The notes beneath the pieces were generated by a model. The model ran no database searches. It saw only the letters and a program-made list of their open reading frames with translations, and had not been told where the DNA came from. A program made the position numbers and the translations under genes. DNA of 42,023 nucleotides from contig MHBF01000064.1 in NCBI GenBank assembly GCA_001803225.1, positions 1 to 42,023 of the forward strand, written 5' to 3'. The DNA comes from Lentisphaerae bacterium GWF2_44_16 (GTDB lineage: Bacteria > Verrucomicrobiota > Lentisphaeria > Victivallales > GWF2-45-14). This document shows, piece by piece, positions 1-8,100 of the stretch (the first letter of the stretch is position 1; each line of letters begins with the position of its first letter).

Positions 1-4
1 CTAA

Positions 5-30
5 ACGCTCCTCCCCCGGGGGAGGAGCGT
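5..30. repeat. Perfect 26-bp GC-rich palindrome
   Basis: Arms ACGCTCCTCCCCC and GGGGGAGGAGCGT are directly abutted with no loop. It could be the terminator stem of a gene lying to the left of the window or a piece of an intergenic palindromic repeat. There is no T-tract behind it, so a simple terminator is not well supported. Confidence 0.7.
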
Positions 31-87
31 GACTTGAGCTTCCGGCTTCCTCACCATAACAGATCAACAACTCTCCGCAAGTACCCT

Positions 88-162
88 TTTGTCAGGCTTA
101 TTGCACCTCCCTGTCTTTGTCAAACTTATTGCACCCCACCCCTTTTGTCAGACTAAATGCTC
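88..162 (+). repeat. Three tandem 20-bp repeats, 28-bp period
   Basis: Units at 88-107, 116-135 and 144-162 follow TTTGTCA-N2-CTTATTGCACC. The first two differ only at the two middle bases and the third is degenerate in its second half. Regular spacing of TGTCA...GCAC units resembles either an array of regulator-binding sites upstream of the LacI gene or the multiple transposase-binding sites at ends of Tn552/Tn5053/Mu-type elements. Nothing in the window decides between these. Confidence 0.6.
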
Positions 163-250
163 TTGGATGTTTGGAGGGGGGTGCGTTTACTTTTTCAATT
201 TTCAATTTGTATTTTTCTTGTATTTTTTTGCCTTCCCTGCTTTCAAAGTA

Positions 251-279
251 TTGCATTACGGTAAAATTTGATATATAAT
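251..279 (+). promoter_or_regulatory. Sigma70-type promoter of the LacI-family gene
   Basis: TTGCAT (251-256), a 17-bp spacer and a perfect TATAAT (274-279) predict a start near 286. The promoter is bracketed by a perfect 7-bp inverted repeat, TGCATTA (252-258) and TAATGCA (276-282). This could be an operator half-site pair or chance in AT-rich DNA. GTTAAC follows at the predicted start. An AGGAA ribosome-binding site lies at 299-303. Confidence 0.65.
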
Positions 280-309
280 GCACACGTTAACATTTAACAG
301 GAATACAAA

Positions 310-1329
310 ATGCATTGCAACATAAAGGATATAGCAAAAGAGGCAGGCGTAAGCCATACGACGGTTTCACGGATATTACGGAACAAGGAAGGATTTTCAT
401 ACGCCTCCGAGACATGCGAAAAAGTTTTTAATCTTGCAAAATCAATGGGTTATACGCCAAATCTGGCAGCACAACTAATGAGACTGAAGGAATCGAATTT
501 TGTGGGTATCGCCATACAACCGGCATCATCATATTTTTCTTATATCCTGATAAAAAAACTCACGGATGAAATAAGCGCTCTTTCATATACTCCGGTACTT
601 ATAGACCTTTCCAAAAATGATATTTCCTACAATGCCGCCGCCAATGTCCGGCCCGATCTCCTCTGCGGTATTATCTCTCAATATGAAGGGCTTACCCGGA
701 AAGCGCTCAGCCTGCTCCGGAATTATGACAGTGAAATACCCATAGTCTCTCTGGGAGACGATGAATATTCCCCGGGCGTCCGCTATGTTTCCAGCGACCA
801 TGCTGAAGGTATCAGAAAGGCTATCAATTATCTTCGCGAAGGCGGCCATGAAAATATCTGCTACACCGGACACGACGGAGAACATATCAAACGTTCGGTT
901 TCATCACAATACAGCGAGAAATCCGGTCTTTCGCATTCCGAATTTCTGGTTACCTACGGGAAATATCCCGATTCCTTTGCCGCCGCTGAAAGCCTGGTTG
1001 AAAAAATACTCTCGGCAAAAGGCATCACCGCCGCGCTCTGCGAAGACGATGAATTCGCCATGGGCCTTATCTCCGGCTTTGCGAAAAAAGGCGTAAGGGT
1101 GCCTGAAGAATTCTCGGTAATCGGCTATGACGACCTGCCCTTCGCGGCATATGCAAACCCTCCCCTCAGCACAGTCAGGCAGAACATCCCGGAAATAGCG
1201 CTCCAGACCGCAAAACTCATGATATCATGCATTCAGGCAAATGAAAATCAGAGAGATTTACTCCCTCAACAGATATTTGTTGATACGGAACTCGTAATAC
1301 GTACCTCTTCAGGAAGAAAGCATATATGA
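310..1329 (+). CDS. LacI-family transcriptional regulator
   Basis: A 339-aa protein of normal LacI/GalR length. The N-terminal helix-turn-helix (residues 3-25) reads IKDIAKEAGVSHTTVSRIL, and a hinge region follows near residues 45-60. The rest is a periplasmic-binding-protein fold, with the familiar RVPEEFSVIGYDD strand and the PLSTVRQN segment near the C-terminus. The start follows AGGAA and a good promoter. The stop overlaps the start of the DUF4838 gene (ATGA), so the two are translationally coupled. As first gene of a long co-directional run it is the likely local regulator of the carbohydrate locus, responding to a sugar that cannot be named from sequence. The family and helix-turn-helix are seen directly; the regulated targets are inferred. 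Confidence 0.93.
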   Translation: MHCNIKDIAKEAGVSHTTVSRILRNKEGFSYASETCEKVFNLAKSMGYTPNLAAQLMRLKESNFVGIAIQPASSYFSYILIKKLTDEISALSYTPVLIDLSKNDISYNAAANVRPDLLCGIISQYEGLTRKALSLLRNYDSEIPIVSLGDDEYSPGVRYVSSDHAEGIRKAINYLREGGHENICYTGHDGEHIKRSVSSQYSEKSGLSHSEFLVTYGKYPDSFAAAESLVEKILSAKGITAALCEDDEFAMGLISGFAKKGVRVPEEFSVIGYDDLPFAAYANPPLSTVRQNIPEIALQTAKLMISCIQANENQRDLLPQQIFVDTELVIRTSSGRKHI

Positions 1330-3245
1330 AAAAGAAAAATCCCACCGAAAAACTGTTTTTTATTCTCAATTCCAGGTCCGGATATAAAATCCTGTCCGAA
1401 AAAGGAGGGCCGGATATTTTTCCTTTTGCCGCGCAGGAACTCCAGAAATATATCCGCCTCGCCACCGGAGCAAGAATACCTGTCACTTGCAAGCCTTCCC
1501 CTGAAAATATCCGCATGTCAATCGAAAATGAATCAGGGAAAAACGGGGACGCATATTCCATAGTTATTCAAAAGGGCCGAATACTTCTCAAAGGGTCAAA
1601 TCAACGCTCCCTTCTCTATGCCGTATATTCTTTCCTCCAGGAACATTTAGGTGTCCGTTTCTTTCATGCTGGAGAGGATATTATACAGAAAAAGAAAAAC
1701 GTAATTCTTGAAACCGGCAAAAAATTCTATGAAGCCGATTTTAAAGTCAGAGGCCTTGTCCTTGAGGGCCTTAATAATGAAAAGCTGGCAAAGAACATTC
1801 TTGACTGGATGCCTAAAAACAGGATGAACAGCGTTTTCATCAGCTTCAAAGAATGGGAAGCCGGCGCTGAAAAGTTCATCCCTGAAATAAAGCAAAGAGA
1901 TTTGATACTGACTGTCGGAGGACATTCCTATTTCCGCTTTTTGCCTTCGACCAAATATTTTACAGAGTACCCGGAATGGTATGCGCTGAGGGACGGGAAA
2001 CGGCTTGAAAGAGGACAGCTCTGTTTTTCCAACAGCAAATGTATTCAGACTTTATTTGAAAATATCAGGCTTTATCTTGAAAAGTATCCCGTCATAAAAA
2101 AATTGTCCCTCTGGCCGGCCGACAACAAAATGTACTGCGAATGTCCTTCATGCCGGAAAAAAAGCTTCAACCATCACTACTGCGGCATGATGGCCTCACT
2201 GAACAAGTACCTTATTTCCGAAGGCATTGATGTGAAAGTGGAACATATCGCCTACAATGCGTCTCTATGCGAGGATATGCTTGCCGTACCTGAAGGGATA
2301 GAAAAATACATTTCAAGCGATACTCTCCTGGCCTTCTGGGGCAGAGATTATTCATATCCCTTCCATAAATCTCCCGCGCCTCACGACATAAAAGCCCTGA
2401 AAACTGTCCGCAAATGGATTGAGCTATGCCGGAAAACCGGAAATCCTTTTTATATGTTGGAATATTATAACGATTTCTGGATGCTGACCTCGCTTTATCC
2501 GGCGCTTTCAAAAACCATCGCGGAAGATTTACAGTTTTACAAATCGATCGAAGTTGACGGCATCACGTCCCTGGTGGTTCCGTGCGAATACGGCATATAT
2601 AAAGATAAAAATTATCCATGGTCACGAATTATGGGATTTAACACATACGTTTATTCTTCCTGCCTGTGGGATACGGATTTGAAGCTCAAAAACCTGAAGG
2701 ATGATTACTTTGACGTCTGTTTCGGAAAATCTTCCGCTATTGCCGGAAAGTATTTCGCGCTTCTTGAAAAATGCCTCCCTGCAATAACATCTTTCAATAT
2801 ACCTCTTTTCCGGCTCCGCATGCCCGATATATGGCAGAGAGACGTTACCCCGGAGGAAGGCGGCATAAAATTTGTCCCCGCCGCGTGGTCTCCTGAAGAC
2901 ATTCCAGGCATAGACGACAGAAAAAGAAGAGATTACTGTAAAGCAGTCTCAATGAAAATAAAAAGTTTTACTTTTAAAAACCCTCTGAAAAAGGCTTCCC
3001 CCGCTTCCCGTGAACTGTCCGCTTTTTTCAATTATGTCAAAGACAGGTTCAATTCTCTCGACCTGCAATTGTCCGCTCAGTCAGATATAAGAAAAAGAAA
3101 ATGGCAGGAAGCTCGTTCAAAACTTGGCGAGGCATTGCGCTTGGAGAAAAAACACTATAACGAAAACACTGAAGATTGCATGAAATGGCTGAAAAACATA
3201 AGCTCCAATAAAAGCACGTGTGGTAAACGGAGATTTACAGTTTAA
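1326..3245 (+). CDS. DUF4838 domain protein (GH67-like N-terminal fold), cytoplasmic
   Basis: A 639-aa protein without a signal peptide. Residues 30-130 resemble the alpha-glucuronidase (GH67) N-terminal alpha/beta domain, with the stretch LLYAVYSFLQEHLGVRFF. From about residue 140 comes the DUF4838 TIM-barrel-like core: FKVRGL, a KYFTEYPEWYALRDGKR segment and SLWPADN followed by a C271/C273/C276 cluster that could bind zinc. A helical tail follows. It is a clear paralogue of the 632-aa protein at 19862, sharing the order of these blocks. The start overlaps the LacI stop, with AGGAAG in the end of lacI as ribosome-binding site. DUF4838 proteins occur in glycan loci of PVC bacteria and Bacteroidota, but I know of no assigned activity; a glycosidase is plausible, not shown. 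Confidence 0.85.
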   Translation: MKKKNPTEKLFFILNSRSGYKILSEKGGPDIFPFAAQELQKYIRLATGARIPVTCKPSPENIRMSIENESGKNGDAYSIVIQKGRILLKGSNQRSLLYAVYSFLQEHLGVRFFHAGEDIIQKKKNVILETGKKFYEADFKVRGLVLEGLNNEKLAKNILDWMPKNRMNSVFISFKEWEAGAEKFIPEIKQRDLILTVGGHSYFRFLPSTKYFTEYPEWYALRDGKRLERGQLCFSNSKCIQTLFENIRLYLEKYPVIKKLSLWPADNKMYCECPSCRKKSFNHHYCGMMASLNKYLISEGIDVKVEHIAYNASLCEDMLAVPEGIEKYISSDTLLAFWGRDYSYPFHKSPAPHDIKALKTVRKWIELCRKTGNPFYMLEYYNDFWMLTSLYPALSKTIAEDLQFYKSIEVDGITSLVVPCEYGIYKDKNYPWSRIMGFNTYVYSSCLWDTDLKLKNLKDDYFDVCFGKSSAIAGKYFALLEKCLPAITSFNIPLFRLRMPDIWQRDVTPEEGGIKFVPAAWSPEDIPGIDDRKRRDYCKAVSMKIKSFTFKNPLKKASPASRELSAFFNYVKDRFNSLDLQLSAQSDIRKRKWQEARSKLGEALRLEKKHYNENTEDCMKWLKNISSNKSTCGKRRFTV

Positions 3246-3257
3246 AAGGGAACGTAT

Positions 3258-3956
3258 ATGAGAAAGAGGTTCAGGCTTTTTACGTTAATAGAGCTCATGG
3301 TCGTGATTTCTATCATCGTAATTCTTGCGGCACTTCTGCTGCCGGCATTGGGGAAAGCCCGTGAACAGGGCCGGAGGATAAGTTGTACCGGCAATTTGAA
3401 AACCATGGGGGTCGCGCTCGGCCTTTATGAAGGCGATTACCTGGGATACTTTCCGCAGTACTATTATCTTCCGGTTACGGATTTCAACCGATGGGAAGGC
3501 CAATTGCTTTATTACGCCAACAACAATATCAGTCTCAATGAAAGCACTATATCAAAAACCGCTTTCAACAAAGTTACGGACTTAGACAGAAAAGACATGA
3601 AACTAATAATCTGCCCATCACGCAAGCCTGTCCCATCGCCTAATTCACGCTATTATTCTTATGCGTACAATAAAAACATTGCCGAAACAAAATGGAGTTA
3701 TACCACCGCAATTCCTCTCTCTAAACTGCCGAGGCCAAGCGAAACTTTTCTGATCATGGATTTCTGGACTGACGATATAAGCTATGGTTATTTTGCGCTT
3801 GGAAATGACTTGAATAATGAACTGGAACCGCCGCGGCATTTAAACGGACGGAACGGCCTGATGGGAGATTGCAGCGCGCGTAGTTTTCCCAGTGATACAA
3901 ATTTGAGAAACCTGCCGAAAACAAATATTTTCTGGACTCAGAATTATAAGGGATGA
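3258..3956 (+). CDS. Type II pseudopilin-like protein, H-X9-DG family (copy 1)
   Basis: A 232-aa protein. The short basic leader (MRKRFRL) is followed by [20 protein letters not shown], the class III prepilin signal plus transmembrane helix, with Glu at +5. The usual Gly at -1 is absent (Leu here). Next comes ARE-x-C-x-x-NLK, typical of the Lentisphaerota/Planctomycetota pseudopilin set. Near the C-terminus [12 protein letters not shown] matches the H-X9-DG processing-associated signature, with Cys in place of the final Gly. It sits 12 bp after DUF4838 and 38 bp before the SGNH esterase. It is probably an inner-membrane or surface-anchored pseudopilin working with the secreted enzymes around it; that link is inferred from gene order. 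Confidence 0.9.
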   Translation: MRKRFRLFTLIELMVVISIIVILAALLLPALGKAREQGRRISCTGNLKTMGVALGLYEGDYLGYFPQYYYLPVTDFNRWEGQLLYYANNNISLNESTISKTAFNKVTDLDRKDMKLIICPSRKPVPSPNSRYYSYAYNKNIAETKWSYTTAIPLSKLPRPSETFLIMDFWTDDISYGYFALGNDLNNELEPPRHLNGRNGLMGDCSARSFPSDTNLRNLPKTNIFWTQNYKG

Positions 3957-3994
3957 ATTATGGAAAACAAAACAAATTATAAGGAGCAGCAACA

Positions 3995-5170
3995 ATGAAA
4001 AAGAGCATGGTTGTTTTTATTTTTCTTGCTTTCAACTTCATCAATCCCGTTTTCAGCGCCGATGCGCGGGAGGATACGGTAAAACTGTTGCTTCCCCCCG
4101 CAGTATATGCCTCGCCGGGCTATGAGATGAATATATATTTTGACAACATTATTCTTGTGCCCGACATCAGGCAATATAACTTCAACATAAGCGTCCCGGA
4201 CAAGGAGCATGGGGTGCAGTATGCTGAATGCTGGCGTTTCGTTCCGTCCGACAAGAGTGTCGGTTCTTTCCCGTGGAAAATAAAAGTGCTCAACGGACAA
4301 AACAAAGTCGCCGCCGAAGGAGAGACCACTGTTCATGTGAGCCCGAAAGACGCGGGCGCAGGCAGGCAAGTCTCGGTTCTCATGATTGGCGACAGCCTCA
4401 CTGCCGCGTCTGCCTATCCCAACGAATTGAAAAGACTCTTCAGCATGCCTGGAAACCCGGAAGTCAAATTTATCGGCACCCTGAACCGGAAAGGCGCCGC
4501 GCACGAAGGCCGCGGCGGCTGGACATGGGCAGGCTATTGCAATCTGTGGACGGAAGGGGGCGATTTTAAAAACCAGAGCCCGTTCCTCTATCCCGACGGC
4601 GAGAAACGCATGCTCAACTTCAAAAAGTATATCGAAGACAACAACGAGGGAAAAGCCCCGGATTTTGTCACTGTGTTTCTGGGGTGCAACGACATCTTTT
4701 TTGCCGGAGAATATACGCAAAAAACCCAAAGCCCGGAAAGCATCGCGCGCAATGTGATATTTAAATATTCAGACAAATTCATTGATGAAATCAGGAGGAC
4801 TTGCCCGGAAACGCAAATCGGACTTATCCTTCCCGTCCCGCCTTGTGCGACGCAGGATGGTTTTGTAAATTATAAATGCTCTCAGACCCGCTGGCAGTAC
4901 CGGATCAATCAGCATACGCTGACGGAGGAGATGATAAAAAAATATGGAAACAGAGAGAAAGAAAACATCTTCCTGGTCCCGGCTTATTTAAACATAGACT
5001 GCGTCAACGGCTTTCCGTCCGAGGGGAAAGAGCCCAATGCGCATGCCAAAACAAAAATATTGCGCCACAGCAATGGCGTACATCCCGCCCAGTCCGGTTA
5101 TTTACAGATAGCCGACTCAATATATGCATGGCTTAAATACCGGCTTTCCTGCGAAAATAAAAACAAATAA
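3995..5170 (+). CDS. Secreted SGNH/GDSL hydrolase (probable carbohydrate esterase), copy 1
   Basis: A 391-aa protein. A signal peptide (MKKSMVVFIFLAFNFINPVFSA) precedes a beta-sandwich-like domain (residues 25-125) and an SGNH hydrolase domain. Block I is MIGDSLT with Ser134, block III is LGCND (Asn232), and block V is NGVHPAQSGY with His363. The Asp expected three residues before the catalytic His (DxxH) is Asn360. It closely resembles the 400-aa protein at 26097, including AHEGRGGWTW and SQTRWQYRINQH blocks. The ribosome-binding site AAGGAG is well placed. In a glycan locus the expected role is removal of acetyl or similar esters from polysaccharide outside the cytoplasm. The fold is secure; the substrate is not known. 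Confidence 0.88.
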   Translation: MKKSMVVFIFLAFNFINPVFSADAREDTVKLLLPPAVYASPGYEMNIYFDNIILVPDIRQYNFNISVPDKEHGVQYAECWRFVPSDKSVGSFPWKIKVLNGQNKVAAEGETTVHVSPKDAGAGRQVSVLMIGDSLTAASAYPNELKRLFSMPGNPEVKFIGTLNRKGAAHEGRGGWTWAGYCNLWTEGGDFKNQSPFLYPDGEKRMLNFKKYIEDNNEGKAPDFVTVFLGCNDIFFAGEYTQKTQSPESIARNVIFKYSDKFIDEIRRTCPETQIGLILPVPPCATQDGFVNYKCSQTRWQYRINQHTLTEEMIKKYGNREKENIFLVPAYLNIDCVNGFPSEGKEPNAHAKTKILRHSNGVHPAQSGYLQIADSIYAWLKYRLSCENKNK

Positions 5171-5186
5171 TAAGGAGATAGATTCA

Positions 5187-8100
5187 ATGACAACTGGAAG
5201 AATTGCAAAGCTTTTACCGGCGCTCTTTTTTATGGCTGCGTTCACACTGGCCTCTGTTGCGGGTGAAAAAACTGTCTTCGTGCTCTCGAAGGAAAAAGAA
5301 GAAATAAAAGCTTTCGGTTTCTATAACATAAGGGCTTTTTATTACAGTGCAAAGAATATCAGCCAGACGGTCGGCACGGAGGTTGAGGATGACCTGGCGA
5401 AATGCAAAATCCTGATGGTGAGAAACGGCGCCGGCGATGCCGTTACGCTTCTCTTCGGCAATAAAAAATACTGCGGCGCCTTAAAGGAATTCATGGCGCG
5501 CGGCGGCGTCATATTCTTTGATTACAACGCGGATATTTCCGGCGCGAGCGGATTTCTAAAACAGCTTGGCATGAAGCCCCTTTCCGATTGTGAAAAGCCG
5601 ACTTGCAAGTATTACCTCGGCAAACTTACCGAAGCCGGGGCCTTTCTCGGAGAAAAACCGAACAAATTAAAAGGCAGTGTTTTTTCCGGCGGCTTCGGAG
5701 GGTGGATGAACGTGCCGGAGGGCATGAATGTGCTTGTGCGCATGGACATAGAGCCTAACGCGGCCGCGCTTCTGGAAAAGAACGGCGTCGAAGGCAAAGG
5801 GCGCATTTACTTCAGCAGATTGGCCACTCTGATGAAAAAGGCAGATGAGGAAAAAGCCGTTTTTGAAAATTTCTGGAGTTATCTTTTCGGTGAGGATATC
5901 AAGGGCGAAGGGCCGGGAACCACAAAAGGCATAGTCGATACATATAAAGCCGCAGAGCCCGCTTTCAATCCGCTGTATCTTTCCCATGCAAAAGAAACCC
6001 CGTGGTGGAATGCTGAATATAAAAACAGATTGCCGGTCCTCCTTGCGGAACCGATAGGTATGAAAAGAAAAAACGCGCCGGTAAGTTTGCTTCTGAACAG
6101 AAAAGTTAAAGGCTTTGCGTTGCTTACGTACTATGATGAGAAAATCCCCGCTCAGAAAATCGACATGGGTGACAAAACCGAGATAATTTTCCAGACTGAT
6201 TTGCTGACCTATGAGAACAAATTGTTCTATCTTTATCTCAAAGAGACGGAAAATAATGACAGGCAGTCCGGCTGCGAATTTACCGTGGAAAACAAAGACG
6301 GTTTCATTGTCCTGGCCAATGACGCCATCAGAGCGAAAATATATGAAAAATTTCCCGCCATCGAAACATTGGAATTTCGTGGCGGCGGGCACGGCAATGC
6401 TGTGAGCAATTTTACCGGAATAGATTTCGGCAGGGCGCTTGATTGTCTGAGAAAAACTACTTGGGACGCGCCGCGGATTATTGAGCAGGGGCCGGTCAGG
6501 GTTACGATAGCACAGACGGCAAAGAACAAGGCGTATGAGATACGGTTCTCCATCTTTGCCGGAGATTCCCCGTTTATCGGATATAAAATGATTACTGCCG
6601 CGGACTCCGGCATTGCCAACCGCAGTTGCTGGGCCCCCTCGGCAAGATGCGGCAACAGCACAATTGTTTATGAAAGCGCCGCCGGAATAAAATATATAAA
6701 CGGGCTTATCTCGCCGCGCGGAACAAGCTGGGTCATTGAGAGCATCGACTACAGGCCCTTTATGAAAGAAGGCTGGTACGCTATTGAAGATACCTCCGGC
6801 GAAGCCGTAGGTACATGTTTTGATTATGAAAAAGTATCATCGCTTGAAATAGGACGCAGGGCGCATCAGGGTTTTGCTGCGGATATAAGAGGAAAAACCG
6901 CGGACAAAGTTTTCAAACTTATGACAGTCCTTTCCCGTAATGGCTGGAATGGAGTGCGCGATAATTATATAGCGTTCAAAAATCCCCCCGAAGTGAGGAA
7001 AGGCACATGGCAGGATTACGGGCCGGTCACGGTGGCAAAGACCAACCCTCAAAAAGATTTTTATATGATGCTTTACTACAGGATGCGCTGGTTCCGCAGT
7101 GAAATGATGGACGAATACGGCCCTCTGACCCCGGCGCAGACCGCCCGGAAAATTATCGACTCTGCCCTGAAATGGGGCGCAAACGCTCTCCGTGCGGAAG
7201 AAGGAGGCGGGCAAACTCTGGAGAATCTCGCATACTGGCAGGAACTTGTCCGTCTCGCCACCCTTAACGGGATCTGTATCTTCGGCTATGCGCCACCTAA
7301 AAAAGGATTTACGAAAGAGGAGCAGGCAGCAGTGCGCCCGGGGCCGGAAGGTAACGGAAACGAGCGGCCCTGCCCGATTGCTTTCAGAAAAGAATATTAC
7401 GAAAAAATTTATGGAGACGGCGCCGAAGCCAGCGCCAAATTTGGCGGCGGCGATCTTATTCACATCATGGATGAATACGCCTACAGTTGCACTTGCGATA
7501 AATGCAAAGAGCAGTTTAAGAAACGTTTCGGAGGTGAACTGAAACCTTACCGCTATGGGGCGGTCGGCGACCTGAAAGACAGAAATTACGCCAACGCTAT
7601 GCTCTTCCGTATGCAGGTACTTGACGAACTTGCCGGGAATCTGGCGAAAAAAATCCACAGCCATCTGCCGAACGCCACAACATCAAGCGTGGTTAATATG
7701 AAAGGTATTAATACATTATGGCGCGTTACCGACTTGGAAATGCAGTCGAAATATCTGGACATGCCGGGCGTCGACCTCTATGATTCCTATGAAAATTACC
7801 GGCGAATACTGATGTTTGTGCGGGGCTCTTTCGGAAACCGTAAACGGGTAGAAAACTGCGTGGGCTATTCCGAAGGCAAAAGGTTGACATACCAATTGGA
7901 CCTTTCCACAATGTACGGCGCCAGCATGCAGTTTTTCGGAGGCTCCGACTCAATGAAAATTCTGCCGCAGAGGACCACCGAGATCATCGGGCCCTATTAC
8001 TGCTGGCTCAAATATTCCGGCATCGCGAAATGCCTGAGCCGGATGGCCCCGGTCAAATACGCCGCCCTTTTGCGGGACCGCAGTCTGCTCATCGAATCGA

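Noticed and set aside
88..162. Evenly spaced repeats suggestive of a CRISPR array.
   Set aside because: Only three units, spacers of about 8 bases, and no cas genes.
89..283. Short ORFs on both strands before the LacI gene.
   Set aside because: They cross the tandem repeat and promoter, have no ribosome-binding sites, and are of low-complexity composition.
3960..3998. A 12-codon ORF (MENKTNYKEQQQ) ending in an ATGA overlap with the SGNH gene start.
   Set aside because: It has no ribosome-binding site of its own and merely spans the intergenic leader and AAGGAG site; coincidence is more likely than a leader peptide.
3977..4729. A 250-aa antisense ORF over the SGNH gene, and similar long antisense ORFs elsewhere (for example 6837-7664 and 33771-34844).
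   Set aside because: They lie opposite strongly supported genes and have no recognisable domains; they are shadows of coding bias.
5124..5186. Upstream in-frame start for the 1474-aa protein.
   Set aside because: It would overlap the SGNH gene, place the signal peptide internally, and ignores the good AAGGAG site before 5187.
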